NCBI GenBank assembly: GCA_964512045.1
Contig: CAZEJK010000072.1
Coordinates: forward strand, 1 to 22,721
DNA length: 22,721 bases
From: CAZEJK01 sp964512045
GTDB taxonomy: Bacteria; Acidobacteriota; Thermoanaerobaculia; Thermoanaerobaculales; Sulfomarinibacteraceae
Direction: 5' to 3'
Shown: piece by piece, positions 16,165 to 22,721 of the stretch
Numbering within the stretch: the first letter of the stretch is position 1
How the letters are laid out: every line of letters begins with the position of its first letter
Notes under the pieces: model-generated
The model's input: only the letters and a program-made list of their open reading frames with translations
Told to the model about the DNA's origin: nothing
Database searches by the model: none
Made by a program: the position numbers and the translations under genes

Positions 16165-18002
16165 GCCAGACTCCCGTCGGTGAAGTTCGCCCAAGCCAGC
16201 TCCTTTGGACTTACGGCCCGGGATCGCTCGTCGATCTACCGAACCTTTCGGTGGTCACGATGGGCATCGACCGCTGGGATCCCAACCGCTGTCAACCAGT
16301 GCAGGAAGCTAGGCTCCTGACCACCGTGCGACGGGTCCTCGGCGACCAGGTCGAGTCGTTGCGCATGCCGCCGATGACGGACAGCGACAACGTCGATCCC
16401 TTCTCTGCCGAGGCGTACGTTGGTGTTCCGGTCAAACCCTTCCCCCGCTGGATGCGTTGCGTGAAGTGCGGTCTGCTCTCGCCATTCGACTCTGGGCTAT
16501 TCGAGCTGAAAGCGAACCGCTTTCGGCCGGAGTGGACCCGCTTCGTGCACAAGGGATGCACCGGTTCGAAAGGCGACCAGAAGCCGCGCGATGCCGACGC
16601 GGTTCCAGCTCGTTTCCTCTTGGCTTGCCGCAGCGGCCATCTCGATGATTTCCCCTGGCACTGGTTCGTTCACGCTGGCCCGAGCGCCTGCAAGGGGACC
16701 CTCCGATTCTTCGAGAGCGGCGCATCACTGCAGACCGAGAACCTCTGGGTTCGCTGCGACTCCTGCGAGGCAGCGCGAAGCATGGCGCAGGCGTTCGGGC
16801 AGGCTGGAAGGGACAATCTGCCGGGATGTCGAGGACGCCATCCACACTTGAACCGTTTCGAGGAGAACTGCAAGGAAACACCCCGAGCGATCCTGTTGGG
16901 GGCGACGAACGGGTGGTTCCCCATCACCCTGTCGGTTCTCGCCATCCCACAGACCGGGAGCCCCTTGGATCAGCTGGTAAGTGATGGTTGGACGTTCTTC
17001 GAGGATGTCGAAAGTGAAATCGAAACCAAAGCGGTCGTCAAGACTCTGAAGAAGACGGCTCAGCTGCCTGGTATCGAGGCATTCGAGCCAGACCAGGTTT
17101 GGGAAGCCATCGAAGCGCACCGCAAAGAGGACGGCCAAGAAGGGGATATCGACCTGAAGGGACCGGAGTGGGATGTCCTGACGTCGCCCACGCCGCCAAG
17201 CGACTACCCGCACTTCATGAGCAGGCAGACTGCTGTACCCAAGGGGTTCGAGCCTTTCCTTAGGCGAGTGCTGCTGCTCGAGCGACTGCGCGAGGTCAAC
17301 GCGCTGATCGGGTTTACTCGCGTCGAGTCACCCAATGAAGGCGGCGCCGACGAACGAGCACCTCGGGCACCGATTGGGAAGACCGCGGCCGACTGGGTTC
17401 CGGCGACCCAGGTGCACGGCGAAGGCATCTTTCTCCAGTTCGACGTGGAGGCGCTCCAGACCTGGGAGGCTCAGACCGGGCCCCGGAGCCAGGGTTCGAT
17501 CCTACGTCGCGGGCACCGAGGCTGGCGGGCTCGACGTGGCCTCGATCCCGACCCGGGGTTCCCCGGGTTGCGCTACGCTATGCTGCATACGATCAGTCAC
17601 TTGCTCATCCGGGAGTTGGCGCTCGACTGTGGCTACAACGCCGCGAGCATCCGTGAGCGTGTGTACGCGGAGAACGAAGGCGGAAAATCACAGGCTGGCG
17701 TGCTGATCTACACGGCGGCGGCTGATTCTGACGGGACGCTCGGCGGGCTCGTCGACCTCGGCAAGCCGGAGAACCTAGGCCGCCTGCTCAGGCAGGCCCT
17801 TGATCGCGGAAAGGTTTGTGCCTCGGACCCGCTCTGCGCCGAACACGATCCCAGGAGGGATCAGACGGTGCACGGCGCGTCGTGCCATGCTTGCTCATTC
17901 GTCTCGGAGACATCGTGCGAGTGTGGCAACCGCTACCTCGATCGCGCGCTCGTCATCCCGACTCTACAAGTGACTGACGCGGCCTTCTTCGAGGGTATCT
18001 GA
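16161..18002 (+). CDS. drmB: DrmB: DUF1998-domain partner of DrmA
   Basis: This 613-residue protein has the DrmB layout. It starts with a short GEVRPSQLLWTYGPGSLVDL segment (residues 7-26). A cysteine-rich part follows (C100-x-x-C103, C133), then FLLACRSGHLDDFPWHWFVH (152-171), which I associate with the family, then a second pair (C199-x-x-C202). The C-terminal DUF1998-like region contains YAMLHTISHLLIRELA (H476, H480) and a terminal cysteine cluster SCHACSFVSETSCECGNRY (C576, C579, C587, C589), probably binding metal. DrmB forms a complex with the helicase DrmA and helps it bind DNA. It has no catalytic motif of its own that I can see. It overlaps drmA (ATGA), and its TGA shares one base with the drmC ATG (TGATG), so the three core genes are coupled. 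Confidence 0.93.
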   Translation: MSQTPVGEVRPSQLLWTYGPGSLVDLPNLSVVTMGIDRWDPNRCQPVQEARLLTTVRRVLGDQVESLRMPPMTDSDNVDPFSAEAYVGVPVKPFPRWMRCVKCGLLSPFDSGLFELKANRFRPEWTRFVHKGCTGSKGDQKPRDADAVPARFLLACRSGHLDDFPWHWFVHAGPSACKGTLRFFESGASLQTENLWVRCDSCEAARSMAQAFGQAGRDNLPGCRGRHPHLNRFEENCKETPRAILLGATNGWFPITLSVLAIPQTGSPLDQLVSDGWTFFEDVESEIETKAVVKTLKKTAQLPGIEAFEPDQVWEAIEAHRKEDGQEGDIDLKGPEWDVLTSPTPPSDYPHFMSRQTAVPKGFEPFLRRVLLLERLREVNALIGFTRVESPNEGGADERAPRAPIGKTAADWVPATQVHGEGIFLQFDVEALQTWEAQTGPRSQGSILRRGHRGWRARRGLDPDPGFPGLRYAMLHTISHLLIRELALDCGYNAASIRERVYAENEGGKSQAGVLIYTAAADSDGTLGGLVDLGKPENLGRLLRQALDRGKVCASDPLCAEHDPRRDQTVHGASCHACSFVSETSCECGNRYLDRALVIPTLQVTDAAFFEGI

Positions 18003-18763
18003 TGCAAGCGCTCCTCGATGCGGTCGTAGGCCTCGTAGCTCTCGTCTCTCCTGCGAAGGTGCGCGCCGTTGCGTCTGCCCTGCGCGGACTCAAGGCGCCG
18101 GAGGGAGCGCCCGGCCCGAACACGCTTGTGGACACGCCCGCAGCACGTGCCGCCGTTGCGCGCGTGGTGGCCGCGTGGGCACAGGAGCAAGCGAACGGCG
18201 CCGAGGTCGCTGGCATGCTCGTTGGCGCATCCGAAGCACGCTCGCGCGTAGAGCGCGAACTGAACGTAGAACTGGTCTGGACGGGCCCGACGACGCGCTT
18301 CGTTCCGACGCGCCGAACAGAGCAGGTTCTGGTCGACATGATTCGGGGTGCTGGCACAGATCTCTTCCTCGTGAGCTTCGTCGCATACGATGTGCCCAGT
18401 GTCGTGAAGGCGATGAACGAGGCGAACGAACGGGGCGTTCGCATTAGCGTACTGCTCGAAGCCTCGACGAGTCACGGAGGCAGCCTCAGCGTGGACCCGG
18501 CCGCGACAATGCGCTCGTGCGTTCCTGCATCGGAGATCTACACATGGAAGGAGAAGTCTGAGCCCTTCGTGGACGGCAAGGTCCACGCGAAGGTGGCGGT
18601 GGTCGATGGGGCGCGCGCCTTCATTACCAGCGCGAACCTGACGGGACATGCGCTGGAGAAGAACATGGAGGCTGGGGTGGCGATTCACGGCGGACCGGTC
18701 CCCCGGACCCTGCGGAATCACCTCGAGGCGCTCATCAATGTGGGGGTCATCGGCCGTGCGTGA
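18002..18763 (+). CDS. drmC: DrmC: phospholipase D-fold putative nuclease of DISARM
   Basis: This 253-residue protein carries one HKD motif, VHAKVAVVDG (H195, K197, D202), followed by FITSANLTGHALEKNMEAG, the standard continuation in phospholipase D-type nucleases. A single motif implies that a dimer builds the active site, as in small PLD nucleases. Residues 1-80 are alanine- and valine-rich and helical; EQVLVDMIRGAGTDLFLVSF (about 109-128) starts the PLD core. In DISARM, DrmC is the last core gene and was reported dispensable for protection against some phages, so its exact job is unsettled. The start is set by the one-base overlap with drmB. After its stop the co-directional operon ends, and the DNA that follows is decayed. 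Confidence 0.93.
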   Translation: MQALLDAVVGLVALVSPAKVRAVASALRGLKAPEGAPGPNTLVDTPAARAAVARVVAAWAQEQANGAEVAGMLVGASEARSRVERELNVELVWTGPTTRFVPTRRTEQVLVDMIRGAGTDLFLVSFVAYDVPSVVKAMNEANERGVRISVLLEASTSHGGSLSVDPAATMRSCVPASEIYTWKEKSEPFVDGKVHAKVAVVDGARAFITSANLTGHALEKNMEAGVAIHGGPVPRTLRNHLEALINVGVIGRA

Positions 18764-18807
18764 GTCTACGCCGCTGTTGAACGTCCGCTCTCGGGTCGCC
18801 CGGGCTG

Positions 18808-19234
18808 TTGAACGCGGCCCCTTGCTTTCTCCCAGCCGAGTACTGCCGCTCGAACGTCGAGGTCTCGTTGGGTACGTACGACGTTGGCAAGAGCGGGAAG
18901 CGAGAGCATCGGGGGAAAGTGCCACCGGAGCCCAAGGACGTGAGCCGCATGTACGAGCGCCAGCTCATCGAGCACGGCTTCAAGTGGTCGCCCGTCAAGG
19001 TCTACAGGAAGAAGATGCAGTGCATCCGAGGGGACGAGTGGCGACTGAAGGTCTCCGTGCACCAACCGCAGCGGGTATGCCTCAGCCGAGCCCCAGGACT
19101 TCGCGCTCATCGTCACGATGCGTGACCCGAAGCAGGAGGCTCCCGTCTACGACGAGGTCGTGCAGCGGATGCAGCAGCTCGGCTGGGTGACCCAGGATCT
19201 CCAGGTCCACGAGCGTGTGAGGGCGCGCCCGTAA
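18808..19234 (+). pseudogene. Frameshifted orphan coding fragment downstream of drmC
   Basis: Two frames join to give one plausible protein. The first frame is open from 18781 (first usable start a TTG at 18808) and reads VEVSLGTYDVGKSGKREHRG, then MYERQLIEHGFKWSPVKVYR and WRLKVSVH. After about 19060 sense continues one frame on as AEPQDFALIVTMRDPKQ, then VYDEVVQRMQQLGWVTQDLQ and ends at TAA 19232-19234. The second frame is closed upstream by a TGA at 19046-19048, so the shift lies between 19049 and about 19085. The joined protein is about 140 residues with no strong start, so it looks like the C-terminal end of a larger protein. From memory it resembles the tail of defence-associated subtilisin-like proteases that pair with AAA ATPases, but no protease motif is present and this is a guess. 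Confidence 0.45.
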
Positions 19235-19481
19235 ACCCACCAGCCTGACAGTACGAGGAGACGTAGGACCGAGGAACGACACCGCCACCCAGACCTTGCT
19301 GTCGAAGCCTCCCGACCGCGATCTCTGGGATCGCGATCTGCTGCGAGGCACGTACCGTCAACGCGTGGAACTCGAGGACGATCCCGACGGCTGGGGTCCG
19401 CCATCGAATTTCAAGGCGGCTCTCTATGCCTTTTTTTCCAACGACCAGGGCTTCTCCCGGCGCATGGGAACTTCGGCTTAG
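19221..19481 (+). pseudogene. Coding-like C-terminal fragment without a clear start
   Basis: The third forward frame is open from 19221 to the TAG at 19479-19481. From about 19296 it has the local codon style (G/C third positions) and reads DRDLWDRDLLRGTYRQRVEL, then GWGPPSNFKAALYAFFSND. No good ribosome site or ATG is present, and the frame overlaps the end of the preceding fragment. A seven-T run (19431-19437) interrupts the GC-rich context near its end and could be a slippage point. I do not recognise the family; it looks like the last 60 or so residues of a lost gene. Confidence 0.25.
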
Positions 19482-19494
19482 GCGCTCTAGAAAC

Positions 19495-20458
19495 TCAGTC
19501 GTCTCCATTGATATCCAGAGCCTGGCTGCAGAGGTCCAAGAACTGCCTAGACTCGAACCCGAGATTGGCCACGGATCGCTCGATACAACTCTCGATCGTT
19601 CCTCGATCAGTGGGGAAGAGCCTCTTGGCGCTCGCGGCTATAAGCTTCAGGAGAAACTCATAGTTTCTCTGAATGCGTTTGTCGTCCCTGAAGCCTGAAG
19701 GCCCACCAAAGGTTTATCGTGCTCGTGAACAGGCCCCTCAGGTGGTTCATAGAGGCAACTTCCGCGCTGTTGTGCCGCCCTATCGCGGCTACCGGCCAAT
19801 AGAGTTCGTACTCTCCGGTTCCGTCAAACGCCCGCCCGATCCAGGGTCCAGGATCCGCGATTTGATCCACGAACCTGGCTGAACAGATGATCCTTGGCCC
19901 GCGCTTTTTCGGTTCGAGGTGAACAGATCCTACGACCGCCTTCCCGATCACATTGTAGATCTGACCCAGCTGCGAACTAGTTATCGCCGGCATCTTGATG
20001 GTGCCTGCTTCGCCGAAGTCGATTCCTCCCCGGAAAAGCAGTGGATTTTGACGACGGACACCGTCATGAGCACCTTCTTTGGATATCACTCTGATGTCGA
20101 CGTTACGAATGTCCCTCTCGTCGTCGTTCCTGTGTTCGAAAGGCGACGACCCAACGAGGAAGCTCTCGAACAGGAAGTTGGACAACTGCTTAACGAAAAG
20201 GGAAGCGTCCCTCGAGAAAACGAAAACCGAGTCACTCATCGGGAGGAAGTAGTCAAACGAGGTGACGTAAGATCGCTCGGCGACAGGCCTGAGTTGATCG
20301 TTGTACTCGGGCAACGGATGAGAGGCATTGTCGACAATCCGGGTGGCCAAGATATCCGAGTAGTCAGAGAGAAGACCCACAGCCCCCTCAATGCAATCAT
20401 CGACCGCTGACGAGTAACCAAGGACATCGATGAAAGCAACGCAATACTCTGTTGTCAT
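19495..20458 (-). pseudogene. Nucleotide-cyclase-like fold protein, broken by a one-base frameshift
   Basis: The minus-strand gene starts at 20458 (GGAG seven bases upstream of the ATG). It reads VAFIDVLGYS (residues 7-16, D11), LPMSDSVFVFS (72-82, D76), FRGGIDFGE (142-150) and NVIGKAVVGSVHLE (169-182). These four stations match the order in class III nucleotide cyclases (F-x-D-x-x-G-F/Y, then an Asp, then G-I/G-E, then the G-x-x-V-N-x-x-A-x-L-E helix), here in degenerate form. The intact frame stops at 19658 after residue 266 (QGRQTHSEKL). Reading one base later from the CCC at 19686-19688 continues as DDKRIQRNYEFLLKLIAASA, then FESRQFLDLCSQALDINGDD and stops at 19495-19497. An extra base therefore seems to have truncated a protein of about 320 residues. 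Cyclase activity is unproven, and many relatives are probably inactive. It is a different transcription unit from the defence operon. Confidence 0.6.
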
Positions 20459-20565
20459 TACTGTACTCCAATTCCGCTATCACTCACTGCCGTAACACTA
20501 CATAAAACAAACACATGCAAACGCACTTACAGCCAACGTGGACCTGTTGCGGAGAACTCCAACCG

Positions 20566-20610
20566 TGCGCTCGGTAGGTTAGGCTGAAGTTCCCTAACCG
20601 ATCGAGCGCA
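20566..20610. repeat. Long imperfect hairpin at the left end of the insertion sequence
   Basis: Outer arms TGCGCTCG (20566-20573) and CGAGCGCA (20603-20610) pair perfectly, and inner arms GGTTAGG (20577-20583) and CCTAACC (20593-20599) pair as well, separated by three-base bulges, with the loop CTGAAGTTC. The inner part coincides with the left terminal inverted repeat. It could act as a transcription terminator for the transposase, which reads toward it, or as a structured end recognised by the transposase. Confidence 0.5.
20577..20599 (+). repeat. Left terminal inverted repeat
   Basis: The core TGAAGTTCCCTAA (20585-20597) recurs exactly, in reverse complement, at the right end. The full 23-base arm differs at three positions. 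This is the end nearest the transposase stop codon. Confidence 0.7.
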
Positions 20611-20660
20611 ACTGGCCCACAGCATTAACTTTTTCTCGATCCACGACGCTCCCTTGCTGA

Positions 20661-22439
20661 CTACACGCTGATCTGCAGCAGCAGATCGAGAGCCCTTTGC
20701 TGCTCACGAGTCGGAGTCGTGTCCATCTTGAACGAGCCTTCGCCTTCAGCCGCTCCTGTTCTCTGGCACTCGTTGCGCACGATCGAGCGCAGGCTGGCCA
20801 TCAGTGTCCGGAAGCTGTGGGCTCCTGTTCCATCCTCGAGCTTCCTGGTAGCGAGTTTGTCGTACGCGGCATCGGAGCGGTCGGCCGGATCAACCGGGTC
20901 CCTTAGCTCCTTCGCTTCCTGGTCTTCATCCGCGAACAAGAGAGGACGCCAGGCCTCCATCATGTGCCAGCGCACGTAGTAGGCCAGCGCGCAGATGAAG
21001 ATATGCGCCCTGACCCGGTCTGCGACACGATGGCGGATCGGTCTGACCATCAGGTCGATGCTCTTGAGCGTTCGGAAGGCCCGCTCTACCTCGCTCAGCC
21101 GCTTGTAGTTCAACACGGCCTCCGCCGTGTTCATCATCTCCCGGCCTGCGCTCGTCCTGACCACGTATACGCCGTCCAGTGCGGCCTCGGCCCGAACCCG
21201 GTCGTCGGCCACCTTGTAGCTGAACTCGCCGTCCTCGATGCTCAGGTCGAAGTGCTTGGCCACCTTGTACTTGTCGATGATCTTGCCGGTTCGGACCCCG
21301 ATCTTGTCCTGACCTCTCAGCCGGCCACGTGCGACCATCGACTGGACCTTGTCCAACTCCCTCGATGTCGCCTCCATCAGCGAGCGCCGCTTCTCGGCCC
21401 TCAGCTTGGCCAGCTCCGGGTTGCGGCACGCCACCAGGCGCTCGCCGGGGAAGTCCTCATGTTCGAACTCGAAGATGTTGCGCTCGTCGAACAGCCCCAG
21501 CTGCAACGAACCTCCGTCGACCAGTTTGCGGATCGCATCGGTGCGCAGCGCCGTGAGCCAGTCGACGTTTTCTACCTCCCTGAGCTTGTCGATCTGCTTC
21601 TGCGAGATCATCCCCCGATCGCAGACCAGCACCATCTTCTCGATGCCGAACTGCTCGCGAACCTTGCCCACCTGATCCAGCAGCGTCTTCGGGTCAACGG
21701 TGTTGCCTTCGTACACCGACACGGACAGCGGCCGGCCTTTTCGGTCAGAGACGAGGCCATAGTTGACCTGCAGCTTGCCCTTCTTGCCGTCACGGTTGTG
21801 GCCCAGCTTGGCAAGCGGGCAGGTCTTGCCCTCGAAGTAGCTCGAACTCAGGTCGTAGAGCACGAAGCTGCCTTCGCTGAGGTGACGGGCGGCGAGCTTC
21901 TTCTCGATCTGTGGCTGGCGTTCCAGCAGCCAGTCCATGGCCTCGTAGAGGTCATCCTCATCGACGTCTTCGACCTCCAGCGACTGAGGCAGGGTGGTTG
22001 TACTCCACGTCCTCGGCATGACCAGCTTGCTGTCAGGTTCGAAGATCTGACTGGCCACCATGGCCATGGCCAGACTTCTCATCTTGGACTTCCGGCTAGC
22101 GAGCAGCCGGTCGAAGCCAAGCCTCGACATGGCCGACAGGACGGCTTTGGCCTGTCCATGCAGGTATGAGCGCTTGACCTCGAACAGTTCGTCGGCTGCG
22201 AACAGCTGCTTGCCGGAAAGGGCCTTGCGGATGAGCGCGACGATGTCGTCGCCGAGGCTTGTGATGTTGGCGATGGTCTCCTTCTTGACCTTGCCTTTTT
22301 CGCGGTACGAACGCCGGAGCAGGTGGGNNNNNNNNNNCAGGAAGATCGCGTAAGCGGAGTCGTCGGCGTCGGCCTTGTAGGTCTTGCCCTTATAGGTTCT
22401 CTGTGTTGTGACCACGTGTGCTGTTCGGTTCTTCGCCAT
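20661..22439 (-). CDS. IS1634-family DDE transposase
   Basis: The product is about 592 residues with an RNase H-like DDE catalytic core split by a long insertion, as in the IS4/IS1634 group. The N-terminal part has HLLRRSYREKGKVKKETIANI, with KETIANITSLGDDIVALIRK just behind it, typical of the family. The catalytic residues are inferred as D196 (VLYDLSSSYFEG), D274 (LVCDRGMISQ) and E452 with K459 (LSEVERAFRTLK, the E-(6)-K pair). The ATG at 22439 (MAKNRTAHVV) is preferred; an upstream ATG at 22460 is possible. Ten unknown bases (22328-22337) lie in the N-terminal coding part, and the residues before them (DADDSAYAIFL) do not look like the family, so the true reading there is unknown. Otherwise the frame is open and the transposase may be active. 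Confidence 0.88.
   Translation of the reverse strand: MAKNRTAHVVTTQRTYKGKTYKADADDSAYAIFLXXXXHLLRRSYREKGKVKKETIANITSLGDDIVALIRKALSGKQLFAADELFEVKRSYLHGQAKAVLSAMSRLGFDRLLASRKSKMRSLAMAMVASQIFEPDSKLVMPRTWSTTTLPQSLEVEDVDEDDLYEAMDWLLERQPQIEKKLAARHLSEGSFVLYDLSSSYFEGKTCPLAKLGHNRDGKKGKLQVNYGLVSDRKGRPLSVSVYEGNTVDPKTLLDQVGKVREQFGIEKMVLVCDRGMISQKQIDKLREVENVDWLTALRTDAIRKLVDGGSLQLGLFDERNIFEFEHEDFPGERLVACRNPELAKLRAEKRRSLMEATSRELDKVQSMVARGRLRGQDKIGVRTGKIIDKYKVAKHFDLSIEDGEFSYKVADDRVRAEAALDGVYVVRTSAGREMMNTAEAVLNYKRLSEVERAFRTLKSIDLMVRPIRHRVADRVRAHIFICALAYYVRWHMMEAWRPLLFADEDQEAKELRDPVDPADRSDAAYDKLATRKLEDGTGAHSFRTLMASLRSIVRNECQRTGAAEGEGSFKMDTTPTREQQRALDLLLQISV
22328..22337. other. Assembly gap of 10 unknown bases
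   Basis: Ten N characters interrupt the transposase gene about 35 codons after its start. Ten is a common placeholder length, so the true distance may differ. Such gaps often fall in elements present in several copies, which short reads cannot span. Confidence 0.95.
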
Positions 22440-22580
22440 CGTGCATGAACCAAAGCACACCCAGGGGAGTTTGTCAAGAGCAGAACCTCATTTTAGTGCC
22501 TACGTTTTTGCAGGCAAGACTGGGTCACACATCGGAAAATCCCGATCTGGAGCGGCCCACATGGATTGGTGGTGCTTTTC

Positions 22581-22603
22581 AGTTAGGGAACTTCAGGCTA
22601 AAC
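22581..22603 (-). repeat. Right terminal inverted repeat
   Basis: The arm contains TTAGGGAACTTCA (22583-22595), the exact reverse complement of the left core. It lies 142 bases upstream of the transposase start. The final 118 bases of the window beyond it contain no gene that I can support. Confidence 0.7.
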
Positions 22604-22721
22604 TGATCACGGATGGCTTGCCCCGGAATACGCACATCTTGACAGTTGGCAAACGAGGCGAGGCATCAGGGGCTCCGCCCCAGATGAATAGCCCGCGGTA
22701 GCGGCTCGGGTTTCCCCAACT

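Larger units (their letters stand above)
20577..22603 (-). mobile_element. IS1634-type insertion sequence
   Basis: A single transposase gene on the minus strand is bracketed by imperfect inverted repeats matching at 20 of 23 positions (20577-20599 and 22581-22603). The span of about 2.03 kb suits the IS1634 group. No target-site duplication could be recognised beside the repeats, so the exact ends are uncertain by a few bases. The left end lies 118 bases upstream of the cyclase-like gene start, so insertion may have separated that gene from its own promoter. Confidence 0.8.

Noticed and set aside
18764..18830. Terminator after drmC
   Set aside because: Only a short GC stem (CGGG/CCCG) without a T-run is present, and a repeated CTGTTGAACG is too short to interpret.
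20964..22169. Plus-strand open frame of 401 codons across the insertion sequence
   Set aside because: It is the antisense of the DDE transposase, whose catalytic motifs are clear on the minus strand.
20570..22610. Target-site duplication flanking the insertion sequence
   Set aside because: I compared bases just outside both inverted repeats at several possible boundaries and found no matching direct repeat of four or more bases.
22635..22721. Promoter at TTGACA (22639-22644) in the right-edge sequence
   Set aside because: No acceptable -10 box lies 16-18 bases downstream, and no gene follows within the window.
1..22721. CRISPR array, rRNA or tRNA genes
   Set aside because: No regularly spaced repeats, and no tRNA-like cloverleaf or rRNA core sequence were seen on reading both strands.

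Overview
The window is high-GC bacterial DNA (clearly above 60% G+C by eye, strong G/C third-position bias, Shine-Dalgarno-type ribosome sites). The species cannot be named from it. The left-edge recombinase-type helix-turn-helix remnant and the IS1634-type transposase point to a mobile accessory region of a high-GC Gram-negative-type bacterium, but that is inference.

Layout. Positions 1-617 hold the 3' end of a recombinase-linked helix-turn-helix gene that appears frameshifted. Positions 591-960 form a control region: a weak promoter candidate, a perfect 15-bp tandem repeat, a small excisionase-type DNA-binding protein (674-880) and a perfect 9-bp-stem hairpin (921-942). From 978 to 18763 almost every base belongs to one co-directional gene cluster: a C5-cytosine methyltransferase, a Vsr-type endonuclease, the SNF2-type helicase DrmD, the N6-adenine methyltransferase DrmMI, a GHKL (MORC/HSP90-type) ATPase, a protein with methyltransferase-like motifs, the helicase DrmA, the DUF1998 protein DrmB and the phospholipase-D protein DrmC. 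The order drmD-drmMI-(insert)-drmA-drmB-drmC is the class 1 DISARM anti-phage system.

What is unusual is the accessory set. A cytosine methyltransferase, the modification type used by class 2 DISARM, is placed with a Vsr nuclease ahead of drmD, and a GHKL ATPase plus a Rossmann-like partner sit between drmMI and drmA. The junctions from vsr to drmC overlap or touch (ATGA, TGAATG, TGATG), except for a 20-bp gap before drmA, so these extra genes look like integral parts of one translationally coupled operon. A plausible reading is an enlarged DISARM: two methylases mark host DNA, DrmD, DrmA and DrmB sense and process unmarked DNA, DrmC and possibly Vsr supply nuclease activity, and the GHKL pair adds an ATP-gated module of unknown role.

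Downstream of drmC the DNA is decayed. It holds a frameshifted orphan coding fragment (18808-19234), another coding-like fragment (19221-19481), a minus-strand gene resembling a degenerate class III nucleotide-cyclase fold broken by one extra base near 19687, and a complete IS1634-type insertion sequence (about 20577-22603) whose transposase contains a 10-N assembly gap. The last 118 bases hold nothing I recognise. I saw no rRNA, tRNA or CRISPR array.
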